Shown here one piece after another: positions 1 to 8,570 of a stretch of 64,000 bases of DNA (positions are counted from its first letter, which is position 1; every line of letters starts with the position of its first letter). The position numbers and the translations under genes were made by a program. The stretch spans positions 848,415 through 912,414 of the forward strand of contig NZ_REFC01000012.1 of the NCBI RefSeq assembly GCF_003688405.1, in the 5' to 3' direction. This stretch comes from Ulvibacter antarcticus. Its GTDB lineage: Bacteria; Bacteroidota; Bacteroidia; Flavobacteriales; Flavobacteriaceae. The notes beneath the pieces are model-generated. The model saw only the letters and a list, made by a program, of their open reading frames with translations. It was not told where the DNA came from and did not search any database.

Positions 1-108
1 GAGCTTTCCATTATATCGTTGGGAATGAGTAGTGACTATATTATCGCTATTTCCGAAGGAAGCACCATGATTCGTGTAGGTAGCGCTATATTTGGTGAAC
101 GAGTTTAG
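1..108 (+). CDS. YggS/PROSC-family PLP homeostasis protein, C-terminal fragment
   Basis: The window opens inside this gene; only the last 35 codons and the stop are visible. The end of the product reads [17 protein letters not shown] followed by [11 protein letters not shown], which matches the conserved C-terminus of YggS/PROSC proteins. There the GMSxD...AI..GSTMVRIG segment contacts the phosphate of pyridoxal phosphate. The family buffers PLP and affects amino-acid homeostasis in the cytoplasm. The 5' part lies outside the window, so neither start nor promoter can be judged. Confidence 0.85.
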   Translation, partial: ELSIISLGMSSDYIIAISEGSTMIRVGSAIFGERV

Positions 109-172
109 TAGGGGATTTTGGACGCTTTCATCGTGTAAATATTTAGCGTAGATCAACATAAATCCTCGTACC

Positions 173-200
173 TTTGAACTTTGTAACTTACATAACTTTA
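173..200 (+). promoter_or_regulatory. Candidate promoter of the exonuclease/GIY-YIG gene
   Basis: TTTG at 173-176 and TAACTTTA at 193-200 are separated by 16 nt. They resemble the Bacteroidetes -33 (TTTG) and -7 (TAnnTTTG) boxes, with one mismatch in the last base of the -7 box. Transcription would begin about 20 nt before the ATG at 224. Confidence 0.4.
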
Positions 201-223
201 AACGAAAGCACAGAAATTTATAG

Positions 224-1612
224 ATGTACGCAATTTTAGATATAGAGACGACAGGTGGAAAATATAATGAGGAAGGAATCACAGAAATTGCAATTTATAA
301 GTTCGATGGACACAAAATAGTAGATCAGTTCTCCAGTCTCGTTAATCCTGAAAGAAGTATTCAGCCTTTTGTGGTAAATCTTACCGGGATAAATAACGAT
401 ATGCTTCGAAATGCTCCGAAGTTTTATGAGGTTGCCAAACGAATCATTGAAATCACCGCAGATTGCGTGTTAGTGGCACATAATGCAAAATTTGACAACC
501 GTATACTCACCACCGAATTCGACAGACTGGGATACAATTTTGACCTAAAAACCCTATGCACCGTCGAGCTTGCAAAAAAGTTGATTCCCGATTTACCTTC
601 ATACAGTCTTGGAAAGTTGGTTCGTACATTAGGCATACCGCTAAGTGACCGTCACAGGGCTCAGGGAGATGCAAAAGCAACCGTAACACTTTTCAAGTTA
701 TTATTATCGAAAGACACTTCCAAAGAGATTATACAGTCGTTAGTTCGCAAAGATCCTAAACGACAATTGGAACCTAAGTTACTTGATATCATTGCAACGG
801 CTCCAAGTGAAACTGGCGTCTATTATATGCATCGTGAAGATGGAAAAATCATCTATATCGGGAAAAGCAAGAATATTAAAAAACGACTTACCCAGCATTT
901 TACCAACGATAATCGAAAGTCAAAACGAATACAATTGGAAGTAACGGCTGTTACCTACGAAGAAACCGGAAATGACCTTATAGCGCAACTTAAGGAAAGT
1001 GATGAGATAAAATGCAATAAGCCTCTATTTAATAGAGCGTTAAGCAAAACAATATTTACACATCAACTCACATCGTTTATAGACGAAGCCGGCTATATGC
1101 AACTTAAAATAGAAAAGGCAGACGGAAGAAAGCAAGCGATTACAACCTTCGGGAACTATCAGCAGGCAAAATCTTCTTTATTTAAAATTACAGAAGAATT
1201 TCATCTTTGTCAGAAGTTAACAGGTCTATCTGAAACTAAGAATGCTTGTTTTCTACATAGTATTAAAGAATGTCACGGAGCTTGTATTAACGAAGAAGCA
1301 CCAGATGATTACAATATAAGGGTGCGACAGTTTTTAGATAAATACAGTTACGAGAATCAGCATATGTTAATTATTGATAAAGGAAGAGGTGTTGACGAAC
1401 GTTCGGTGATTTTAATTGAAAACGGACAATACAAAGGCTTTGGTTTTTACAATTTGAACTTTCAAATTAATAACATTGAGGTATTGAAAACGATTATTAG
1501 TCCGATGCAAAATAACCGGGATGCTCAGCATATTATCCAGAATTACCTTCGTAAAAACAAAGTGCTTAAAACCGTGCATCTAACTACAGACAATGTAGAT
1601 TCTAGAAATTGA
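224..1612 (+). CDS. DEDDh exonuclease fused to a UvrC-type GIY-YIG nuclease domain
   Basis: The N-terminal ~165 residues are a DnaQ/PolIII-epsilon-like 3'-5' exonuclease. Motif I is DIETTG (D6, E8), motif II is HNAKFD (86-91), and motif III has His144 and Asp149. From about residue 195 there is a GIY-YIG nuclease domain: GVY (198-200), YIG (211-213), then Arg221 in KRLTQHF and a Glu-rich helix around 255-262, as in UvrC and Cho. The last ~180 residues resemble the C-terminal part seen in other Bacteroidetes and Firmicutes fusions of this kind. The arrangement suggests a cytoplasmic DNA-repair nuclease that combines Cho/UvrC-like incision with exonucleolytic trimming, but that role is inferred. 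The gene is 28 nt upstream of the channel gene and is probably co-transcribed with it and miaA. Confidence 0.9.
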   Translation: MYAILDIETTGGKYNEEGITEIAIYKFDGHKIVDQFSSLVNPERSIQPFVVNLTGINNDMLRNAPKFYEVAKRIIEITADCVLVAHNAKFDNRILTTEFDRLGYNFDLKTLCTVELAKKLIPDLPSYSLGKLVRTLGIPLSDRHRAQGDAKATVTLFKLLLSKDTSKEIIQSLVRKDPKRQLEPKLLDIIATAPSETGVYYMHREDGKIIYIGKSKNIKKRLTQHFTNDNRKSKRIQLEVTAVTYEETGNDLIAQLKESDEIKCNKPLFNRALSKTIFTHQLTSFIDEAGYMQLKIEKADGRKQAITTFGNYQQAKSSLFKITEEFHLCQKLTGLSETKNACFLHSIKECHGACINEEAPDDYNIRVRQFLDKYSYENQHMLIIDKGRGVDERSVILIENGQYKGFGFYNLNFQINNIEVLKTIISPMQNNRDAQHIIQNYLRKNKVLKTVHLTTDNVDSRN

Positions 1613-1640
1613 TTACATTTATAAATACAACCATTCAAGA

Positions 1641-2510
1641 TTGAAAGGAATAAAAAATAACAACTGGCGTACAAAACTTCATGATATAATTTATGAAGCA
1701 GACACCCCTATAGGAAAACTATTCGATATTATATTACTCGCACTTATTTTGCTAAGTGTTATTTTTGTGATGATCGAGACTATTAGAGGGCTACCCGGCT
1801 GGGCTTACGACCTGTTGTATTATGGAGAATGGGTTATAACGATATTTTTCACCTTCGAATATATAGCAAGAATTGTCACTGTAAAGAAGCCATCAAAGTA
1901 TATATTTAGTTTTTATGGCATCATTGATTTCTTGTCTACTATCCCACTTTATATATCTTTTATCTTAGCAGGTAGTAATGTTTTACTTGCGGTTAGGGCA
2001 CTGCGTCTACTTAGAGTATTTAGAATTTTAAAAATAACTCGTTATATAGGTGAATCAAATAAGTTAACGAAAGCCCTTAAAGATAGCCGACCTAAAATAT
2101 TTGTGTTTTTATTTGCCGTACTAATTATTTCCATAATTGCGGGAACCTTAATGTATCTTATTGAAGGTGAGGAAAGTGGTTTTAAAAGCATCCCAGTAAG
2201 TGTATATTGGTGTATTGTGACACTTACTACTGTTGGTTTTGGCGACATCGCACCTGTAACTCCTTTGGGTCAGCTTCTTGCCGCCATCATTATGATTATG
2301 GGTTACGGTATTATTGCCGTTCCAACGGGAATCGTGAGTGCTGAATATACAAAAGCTGGTAAACCGCTTCAAAAGGATGATCCTGAATACGTTCATGTTA
2401 ATTCGCAGGTTTGTTATCATTGTGGCGCAGCAAAACATAGAGATGACGCAGAGTTTTGTCACAAATGTGGGAACTCACTCTTCGAACAAGAAGATGAAAC
2501 TTCGGGCTAA
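1641..2510 (+). CDS. Voltage-gated potassium-type ion channel with C-terminal zinc ribbon
   Basis: This is a six-transmembrane ion-transport-family channel of 289 residues. S1 is near 27-47, S2 near 62-80, S3 near 88-110, and S4 near 119-135 with regularly spaced arginines (RALRLLRVFRILK). The pore loop carries the filter TVGFGD at 197-202, a variant of TVGYGD, and S6 is near 212-232. The cytoplasmic tail ends in a small zinc ribbon with two CxxC pairs (C258/C261 and C273/C276), probably a ligand or metal-binding module. The start used is TTG at 1641, because translation from there gives the usual amphipathic N-terminus before S1. The stop TAA overlaps the miaA ATG (TAATG), so translation is probably coupled. 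Potassium selectivity is inferred from the filter. Confidence 0.9.
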   Translation: MKGIKNNNWRTKLHDIIYEADTPIGKLFDIILLALILLSVIFVMIETIRGLPGWAYDLLYYGEWVITIFFTFEYIARIVTVKKPSKYIFSFYGIIDFLSTIPLYISFILAGSNVLLAVRALRLLRVFRILKITRYIGESNKLTKALKDSRPKIFVFLFAVLIISIIAGTLMYLIEGEESGFKSIPVSVYWCIVTLTTVGFGDIAPVTPLGQLLAAIIMIMGYGIIAVPTGIVSAEYTKAGKPLQKDDPEYVHVNSQVCYHCGAAKHRDDAEFCHKCGNSLFEQEDETSG

Positions 2511-3427
2511 TGAGCGTTAAAAAACCCTTGCTTATATGTGTTGTAGGCCCCACTGCTATAGGAAAAACCAATCTTTCAATTGAACTGGCAAAGGCGTTCA
2601 ATACAGAAATTATTTCAGCAGATTCACGACAATTTTTTAAAGAAATGAGGATTGGAACTGCCGTTCCTTCTTCGGAAGAGTTAGCGATGGCTCCTCATCA
2701 TTTTATTCAGAATAAGTCTATATTCGACAGTTACAGTGTGGGTGATTTTGAAAAAGAAGCACTTCTGAAGCTGGAAAATTTATTCGAAAAACATCGGTTA
2801 GTAATCATGGTTGGCGGCTCCGGAATGTACGTGGATGCTGTGGTAAACGGTATGGACAAATTTCCTGAAGTAGCTTCAGGTGTACGTGAACAGCTAAATC
2901 AGGAATTAGAAACATTGGGACTTGAAGCACTTCAGAAAGAACTAAAAAAAGTAGATCCAGAGTATTTTCAGAAGGCAGACATACAAAATCCACATCGCGT
3001 GATACGAGCCTTGGAGATTTACAGGGCAAGTGGTAACTCCTACTCTTCCTTCCTCGCAAAAAAGAAACCAGTTAGAAGCTTCAATACAATCTATATTGGC
3101 CTTACAGCCGAACGAGACGTTATTTACACTCGAATTAATAAAAGAGTAGATCTAATGATAGAAGAAGGGCTATTAGAAGAAGCAAAATTACTATTCAAAC
3201 ATAAAGACCTTAATGCTTTGCAAACTGTAGGTTACCGGGAGCTATTTCGTTTTTTTGAAGGAGATCTAACAAAAGAAGAAGCGATTGAAGAAATTAAAAA
3301 AAATAGTCGCCGTTTTGCCAAAAGACAAGGCACCTGGTATCGTAAAAATGAACAGATAAAGTGGTTTGATTATAGTGATTCAACTTCAGGAGTAGTAGAC
3401 TATATAAAAGAGAAGAACGCCCTCTAG
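2510..3427 (+). CDS. miaA: tRNA dimethylallyltransferase
   Basis: MiaA transfers a dimethylallyl group to N6 of A37 in tRNAs that read codons beginning with U. The 305-residue product has the P-loop GPTAIGKT (13-20), the SADSRQ motif that follows it (substrate and tRNA contact), VGGSGMYV near 102-109, and the C-terminal QTVGYRE and RRFAKRQGTWYRK motifs typical of the family. Length is normal. The start overlaps the stop of the channel gene by one base, so this is the third gene of a likely operon starting at 224. Confidence 0.97.
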   Translation: MSVKKPLLICVVGPTAIGKTNLSIELAKAFNTEIISADSRQFFKEMRIGTAVPSSEELAMAPHHFIQNKSIFDSYSVGDFEKEALLKLENLFEKHRLVIMVGGSGMYVDAVVNGMDKFPEVASGVREQLNQELETLGLEALQKELKKVDPEYFQKADIQNPHRVIRALEIYRASGNSYSSFLAKKKPVRSFNTIYIGLTAERDVIYTRINKRVDLMIEEGLLEEAKLLFKHKDLNALQTVGYRELFRFFEGDLTKEEAIEEIKKNSRRFAKRQGTWYRKNEQIKWFDYSDSTSGVVDYIKEKNAL

Positions 3428-3481
3428 GAGAGCGTTCAAACACCTATCTTATATCTTAAATTAGGGAATATGCGTCACATT

Positions 3482-3507
3482 AAATACGTACTAAGAGTAT
3501 GTATTTT
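3482..3507. terminator. Weak hairpin between convergent miaA and response-regulator genes
   Basis: AAATACGTACT (3482-3492) pairs with AGTATGTATTT (3496-3506), with one G-U pair and a four-base loop region. A short T run follows on the plus strand. It lies between the convergent ends of miaA and the response regulator and could terminate either. The T run is poor. Confidence 0.35.
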
Positions 3508-3576
3508 GATATGCGCTAATTATCCATCGATCTTTTGAAAATCAATGTATTTACTTAAATCTGTAGAAACAATAAT

Positions 3577-4293
3577 TTAGTTATCTACTTCGTCCTTTAC
3601 AACCAGACGGAATCCTTCCCCATGAATATTTATAATTTCCACGCCGTCATCCTTACCAAGGTATTTTCTAAGTTTAGCAATATATACATCCATACTACGA
3701 GAAGTAAAGTAATTATCGTCTCGCCAGATCTTTGTAAGTGCTAATTCTCTTGGCATTAAATCATTTTTATGCAATGCAAGCATCCGCAGTAATTCGTTTT
3801 CTTTAGGAGATAATTTAATAGAATCTTCTTTCTTGTAAGTAAGAAAACGAAGTTTTGAATTTAAATGGAAGTTACCAACCTCGAATTCAAATTGTTTGCT
3901 GTCGGCTATCGAATCGGTCGCTTTACGTTGGATAATCGCCTTGATCTTCATTAAAAGCACTTCGCTATCGAATGGTTTGTTGAGGTAATCATCTGCCCCA
4001 ACCTTGTAACCTTTCATCACATCTTCCTTCATAGCCTTTGCCGTAAGAAAGATGATAGGCACTTCTGCATTTTTTTCGCGAATCTCCTTTGCAAGAGTAA
4101 ATCCGTCTTTGTAAGGCATCATTACGTCCAAAATACAAAGGTCGAAATCATCTTTTTTAAATTTTTCGAATCCTTCCATTCCGTTCTTCGCATGAGTAAC
4201 ATTGTAATCGTTCATAGCAAGATAATCCTTAAGGACTGTTCCAAAGTTTGGATCATCCTCTACAAGTAAGATTTTTTTGTTTTCTGTTTCCAT
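3577..4293 (-). CDS. OmpR-family response regulator (RprY-like)
   Basis: The product has 238 residues. The N-terminal receiver domain carries the acidic pair EDD (12-14), the phospho-acceptor Asp56 in ILDVMMP, Thr84 and Lys106 in NKPF. The C-terminal half (about 140-232) is a winged-helix DNA-binding domain of the OmpR/PhoB type (KENELLRML, SRSMDVYIAKLRKYL). The gene starts 3 nt after the end of the histidine-kinase gene, so the two form one unit with the kinase first. The pair resembles RprX/RprY of Bacteroides in length and motif layout. The target genes cannot be read from the sequence. Confidence 0.93.
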   Translation of the reverse strand: METENKKILLVEDDPNFGTVLKDYLAMNDYNVTHAKNGMEGFEKFKKDDFDLCILDVMMPYKDGFTLAKEIREKNAEVPIIFLTAKAMKEDVMKGYKVGADDYLNKPFDSEVLLMKIKAIIQRKATDSIADSKQFEFEVGNFHLNSKLRFLTYKKEDSIKLSPKENELLRMLALHKNDLMPRELALTKIWRDDNYFTSRSMDVYIAKLRKYLGKDDGVEIINIHGEGFRLVVKDEVDN

Positions 4294-4296
4294 AAT

Positions 4297-5859
4297 TTAA
4301 GATATTAAGTGTAGTTTTATTATAAAAGTACTGCCTTTGTCTTTTTCACTCTCCACATAAATTTGTGCATCGTGATCATCCAGTATACGTTTTACGTATG
4401 CTAATCCAAGACCGTGACCTTTTACATTATGTATATCACCGGTATGTTCCCGGTAAAATTTTTCAAATATTTTCTTTTGAACTGCATTAGACATCCCAAT
4501 TCCCTGATCGGAAATTTTCAGAATAATGCTGTTTTTTACATTTTCGGTATAAATGTCAATTTTAGGAGCATCGTCCGAATACTTTATTGCATTGTCAAGG
4601 ATGTTTACAACCACATTTGTAAGATGTAGTTCATTTCCTAAGACCGATGATTTTGCGGCCTCACAATTGGTATGTATATATCCACCCCTATCTTCTATGA
4701 TCAAGCTAACATGGCTTATTGCGTCATCTATAATATCGTGTAACTTTATCCTTTCCTTTGGAAGGTCTATTTCATTCTTCTCGAGTTTCGAAATCCTAAG
4801 TACGTTTTCAACCTGTGCATGCATTCTGCGGTTTTCCTCTCGAATCATCCCTAAATATCTACCTAGAAACTCGTGATCATCCTTCACCTTAGGATTTTTT
4901 AAAGCATCCAATGCTAAATTGATAGTAGCGATTGGTGTTTTAAATTCATGCGTCATATTATTAATAAAATCACTTTTTATCTGAGATATCTGTCGTTGTT
5001 TAAAGATCTGAGAAAGAGCACTAGCATACGCCAGAACAATTACTGCTGTAAATGTCAAAGACAACATGGCCATTCCAATAATTGAATTGAGCACCACTTT
5101 TTCTTTCTCTGAAAAGTTTACATACAATTCATACTTCGAATTCATATCCACATTAACGAACAGCGGAACACTATAAGTGGATTCAGGATTCAAAGTAAAA
5201 TGTTTCGACTGTACCTTGGTCGCCAATTTATTACTGTAAATTGCATATTCAAACTTGGATTTCATCCCACGTGCTTTCAATTCACTAGAGATAATCTCTT
5301 CAATTTCTGCCTTAGTTACCCGCTTATGTATCGGGGTTTTAGACGAAATATTACTAAACGCTCTTTCAAACTGAATGCGTTCATAATCTTTTAATCGGGT
5401 TAATGAATTTATAGTGGTATGAATCTCACTACTCCCATCTATTCCCGGAGTGATTTTTGTCGTACTTTGACGGTTAGTTAATTTTTTAAACTGAATACTG
5501 TCTATTTCCGTATCCAGAAAATTGGAAGACAATTTATAGTCCTCCTGCAAAATACCATCCGAAAATATATAGGTTTCTTCGTTGTTTTTATTATTAATCT
5601 TATAAATAAGTTCGCTGATACTTACATTATCAGGAGTTTGAATGCTATCTATAAAGCCATCATAAATTTTATAATAATAATCTACTTCTCTAAGATGTAT
5701 TTCCTTAGAGGTGACGGTTAAAATCTGTTGAACATTAAAATTAAATTGATCATCTTTTGTTTGATATGAATTCGATATCCAATACCCCTGAACAAATATT
5801 ATCCCTAATAATGAAAGGGTCATCAAAGCAATAAGAAGGGCAAACAACTTTTTGTTCAT
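4297..5859 (-). CDS. Membrane sensor histidine kinase (RprX-like)
   Basis: The 520-residue protein has a transmembrane segment at about 7-27, a periplasmic sensor region of about 225 residues, a second membrane segment near 257-279, and then a HisKA domain with phospho-acceptor His304 in MTHEFKTP. The HATPase domain shows the N box NILDNAIKYS, G1 DQGIGMS and G2 GHGLGLAYVK. No HAMP domain is evident. It should phosphorylate the regulator encoded 3 nt downstream. A perfect TACTTTTG box lies 4 nt before the ATG, so the transcript may be leaderless. The stimulus is unknown. Confidence 0.93.
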   Translation of the reverse strand: MNKKLFALLIALMTLSLLGIIFVQGYWISNSYQTKDDQFNFNVQQILTVTSKEIHLREVDYYYKIYDGFIDSIQTPDNVSISELIYKINNKNNEETYIFSDGILQEDYKLSSNFLDTEIDSIQFKKLTNRQSTTKITPGIDGSSEIHTTINSLTRLKDYERIQFERAFSNISSKTPIHKRVTKAEIEEIISSELKARGMKSKFEYAIYSNKLATKVQSKHFTLNPESTYSVPLFVNVDMNSKYELYVNFSEKEKVVLNSIIGMAMLSLTFTAVIVLAYASALSQIFKQRQISQIKSDFINNMTHEFKTPIATINLALDALKNPKVKDDHEFLGRYLGMIREENRRMHAQVENVLRISKLEKNEIDLPKERIKLHDIIDDAISHVSLIIEDRGGYIHTNCEAAKSSVLGNELHLTNVVVNILDNAIKYSDDAPKIDIYTENVKNSIILKISDQGIGMSNAVQKKIFEKFYREHTGDIHNVKGHGLGLAYVKRILDDHDAQIYVESEKDKGSTFIIKLHLIS

Positions 5860-5863
5860 ATAT

Positions 5864-5871
5864 CAAAAGTA
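5864..5871 (-). promoter_or_regulatory. -7 box TACTTTTG directly before the histidine-kinase start
   Basis: On the minus strand this reads TACTTTTG, a perfect TAnnTTTG box. Only four bases separate it from the ATG at 5859, so transcription would start at or next to the start codon. No clear -33 TTTG is visible. Confidence 0.55.
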
Positions 5872-5943
5872 AGATTTTAACATTTAGGCTTCTGTCCATT
5901 TAACCAAATGTTAACAAAATGAAATTCGAGGAGTTACAAGCAC

Positions 5944-6522
5944 CTATTTTTGAAGCTCTTTGTGGATTTCCAAGACCCGTTTTGCAGTAGATTCCAAAAT
6001 GACATTCTCAATAATTATATCAGCTAGTTCAGCCTTTTCTGCATCAGTCCATTGGTTTTTAATACGGTCGAGAACTTCCTTACGTGTGCTTTTATCACGT
6101 TCCATGACTCTGTTTATTCTTACTTCTTCAGGACTGGTAACCAAAATAGTTAGGTCACATTGTTTATGCCCTCCATTTTCAAAAAGGATGGCTACTTCTT
6201 TTATACAATAATTTCCTTTTTGCTTTTTAATCCAACGTTTAAAGTGACTGGCTACTTTAGGATGAACAATAGCGTTAACCGTTTCTAGTAAAGATGTATC
6301 ATTAAATATCTTATTTGCGATAAAGGACCGATTCAAACCATCCTTATTGTAAGCCTGATCTCCCAGTAATAAGGTCAGTTTTCTTCGAATTATTTTAGAA
6401 GATGTCATTAATCTTTTAGCCTCCACATCTGCAATATATACCGCTACACCCAATTCTTTGAACATTGCGGCAACTGTAGATTTACCACTTCCTATTCCGC
6501 CTGTAAGTCCAACTATTTTCAT
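5944..6522 (-). CDS. coaE: Dephospho-CoA kinase
   Basis: CoaE phosphorylates the 3'-hydroxyl of the ribose in dephospho-CoA, the last step of coenzyme A synthesis. The 192-residue protein begins with GLTGGIGSGKST, containing the P-loop GGIGSGKS (8-15), followed by the YIADVEAKRL segment where the family has its DAD-type substrate motif. There is a lid region RVMERDKSTREE-like near 138-149. Its ATG overlaps the TGA of the upstream YbbR-like gene by 4 nt, which implies translational coupling. Confidence 0.95.
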   Translation of the reverse strand: MKIVGLTGGIGSGKSTVAAMFKELGVAVYIADVEAKRLMTSSKIIRRKLTLLLGDQAYNKDGLNRSFIANKIFNDTSLLETVNAIVHPKVASHFKRWIKKQKGNYCIKEVAILFENGGHKQCDLTILVTSPEEVRINRVMERDKSTRKEVLDRIKNQWTDAEKAELADIIIENVILESTAKRVLEIHKELQK

Positions 6523-7469
6523 TTAAAGATTAAATAATCAATTTTTTCTGAATCAATTAGAATGTTTACGATGCCCTTCGGGTGTTTTATCAGCTTCGGA
6601 ATCATAAAATTCTCTTCCTTATTTCTCTCTGTATAATCACAAACTAATCGAAATTCCTGCTTTGAGATACCTTTGAAATCATCCACCGACGCATCGAATG
6701 TTACGGTAACCACTTCTGGAATTAATTTAATAATTGTGCTTTCCGGGGCATTGATAATTTCCACATTAAGGATCACTTCATTCTGTGAAAACTCTGCAAC
6801 TTTCACTTCAATTGTTACTTCAGAAATATCTATAATCAGATTATTGACATCAGGATTCTGTAATTTTACTGTTTTGATAACGTTCTTATCAATATTTTTT
6901 TCTGAAATATTATCTGTTCGTATTATGTCAATTTTTTCAACGTATTCTGAAGGACCCGAAATATTTACAGAGTCGGGACTTACACTTACCGTATCTACTG
7001 CTCTGAAACCATTTTTATATTCAAGATTAACTTCAGAAAAAACAGGTACCTTCTTACTTATAATTTCGTCAAGTTTTACAATTAGATTGTCGACCAAAAT
7101 GTTGTTTACAGCTATATTAGATTTAAGTCTTGATGAAATCATTCGTGCTAAATCAACACTTGGGATTATCACCTCTTTCGAACCTTCTTTATAAAACGAT
7201 GCTACATCAATAGTAATATCCGGTCTATTAAGTTTGTAATACAAAAACTCAAATCCGTTAGTGGTAAGATCTACATCTATACTTTTATAATTACTATGCG
7301 CTAACATAGTAGTGGCCGGCACATTTATGCAATGAATATCCATCGTTGCTGAAGCTGTATATTGTCTTGAAAATTTTGTTAACACCCAGAAGAATGTTGC
7401 TAAAAACAAAAAGAACAAAAACGCCTTAAACTTGGTATTTTTAAAAGGATTCTTAAGCTGTTTCTTCAT
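6519..7469 (-). CDS. YbbR-like membrane-anchored protein
   Basis: The product has 316 residues, with a single N-terminal membrane anchor (about 12-30: FKAFLFFLFLATFFWVL) and an extracytoplasmic remainder of repeated beta-rich YbbR-type segments. Such proteins (CdaR in Firmicutes) carry YbbR domains outside the membrane. In Bacteroidetes the gene is often found next to coaE, as here, with a 4-nt overlap. No catalytic motif is visible and its function in this phylum is not established. A TAATTTTA box at 7491-7498 on the minus strand could drive the pair. Confidence 0.8.
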   Translation of the reverse strand: MKKQLKNPFKNTKFKAFLFFLFLATFFWVLTKFSRQYTASATMDIHCINVPATTMLAHSNYKSIDVDLTTNGFEFLYYKLNRPDITIDVASFYKEGSKEVIIPSVDLARMISSRLKSNIAVNNILVDNLIVKLDEIISKKVPVFSEVNLEYKNGFRAVDTVSVSPDSVNISGPSEYVEKIDIIRTDNISEKNIDKNVIKTVKLQNPDVNNLIIDISEVTIEVKVAEFSQNEVILNVEIINAPESTIIKLIPEVVTVTFDASVDDFKGISKQEFRLVCDYTERNKEENFMIPKLIKHPKGIVNILIDSEKIDYLIFK

Positions 7470-7495
7470 TTTTTTCTTTTCTGAATCTATTAAAA

Positions 7496-8497
7496 TTACT
7501 TAAAAAATAAACTTGGAAATTGCTTTTGAGGATCTTTCTTTAAAAGGGCTATGTAAAAGGTTGATTTTAAGAAGGCCAGTCCATAACCAAAAAATTGTAC
7601 AAATACAGCAATAACCGACAAAGCTCCTATATATACACTGCTGTTTCTATAGCTAGAATCAATAAAGATTAATACCATATATCCCAGTAATGGTAAAAAC
7701 CATTTCAAATCAACTAATAATGCCATTATAACAGAACTGATTACAAAAAAAACGAAACAACTTGGAAACCAAAAACTAATCTTTGAAGCTTGTGGATGCC
7801 AGCTATTTAAGATAGGCCTCACCATTCCGAATTTCTTTACCTGAGTATAAAACTTATTCCAGGAAATACGTCTTTTATGATACACATATGCATCCGGAAC
7901 AAATGCTGTTTCAAATCCTGCCTTAATAATTCGTTGCGAAAGATCTGGATCTTCTCCTGGATGAATTTTAGCAAAACCACCAGTTTTTAAGAATGCTTCT
8001 TTCGAAATTCCCATATTGAAGCTTCTAGGCTCAAAATTGGAAACGCTTTTTTCACTTCCTCGTATCCCTCCAGTAGTGATAAATGAGGTCATCACGTAAT
8101 TAATTGCTTTTTGTAACGGACTAAAACTTTGATGTGCTGCATCTGCGCCTCCATAGCAATTAACAAAATTCTGACTTAAAAAGGATTGTACAGTTTTAAG
8201 GTAATGTGGAGGTAGCAAACAATCTGAATCCAAAATAATAAAGTAGTTTCCTTTGGCCTTTTGCATTCCAAAGTTTCGGGAATCACCCGGACCTGAATTA
8301 GGCTTAAAATAATATGAAACATTCAAAGTTTCAGAAAACTCAGCAATCACCTTTTCGGCACTTTCCGAAGAACCATCTTCAACAATAACGATCTCGTAGC
8401 TAGCATCAAAATCCATTTCAGAAAAACTTATTAAAAGCTCTTTGATCTCCTGAGGACGATTGTATACCGGTATAATGAAGGAAAAATCGAGATTCAT
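7496..8497 (-). CDS. Family 2 glycosyltransferase with C-terminal membrane segments
   Basis: This is a 333-residue GT-A fold enzyme. It starts with FSFIIPVYNRP and has EDGSS (40-44) for nucleotide binding and DSD (90-92) as the metal-binding DxD motif. A GEDPDLSQRI segment near 180-190 resembles the ED catalytic-base motif of the family. Hydrophobic segments at about 238-265, 267-285 and 295-320 anchor it in the inner membrane. It should transfer a sugar from an activated donor to a membrane or cell-envelope acceptor, but donor and acceptor cannot be assigned. It lies 26 nt upstream of the YbbR-like gene. Confidence 0.88.
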   Translation of the reverse strand: MNLDFSFIIPVYNRPQEIKELLISFSEMDFDASYEIVIVEDGSSESAEKVIAEFSETLNVSYYFKPNSGPGDSRNFGMQKAKGNYFIILDSDCLLPPHYLKTVQSFLSQNFVNCYGGADAAHQSFSPLQKAINYVMTSFITTGGIRGSEKSVSNFEPRSFNMGISKEAFLKTGGFAKIHPGEDPDLSQRIIKAGFETAFVPDAYVYHKRRISWNKFYTQVKKFGMVRPILNSWHPQASKISFWFPSCFVFFVISSVIMALLVDLKWFLPLLGYMVLIFIDSSYRNSSVYIGALSVIAVFVQFFGYGLAFLKSTFYIALLKKDPQKQFPSLFFK

Positions 8498-8511
8498 CTG
8501 GTAAAGATAAA

Positions 8512-8550
8512 CAAAAAAAAAGCCGTCCCAATATGTATTGGAACGGCTTT
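8512..8550 (-). terminator. Intrinsic terminator of the giant T9SS gene
   Basis: AAAGCCGTCCCAATA pairs with TATTGGAACGGCTTT around a TG loop, with one internal mismatch. On the minus strand the stem is followed by a run of T (8512-8520 read as A on the plus strand). It lies 20 nt after the stop of the giant gene and just before the glycosyltransferase. Confidence 0.9.
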
Positions 8551-8570
8551 AGTATTAGAATTACTCTATT

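Noticed and set aside
3577..5859. Two-component pair as part of a specialised defence or symbiosis system
   Set aside because: Gene content around it is housekeeping and the pair matches the widespread RprX/RprY type.
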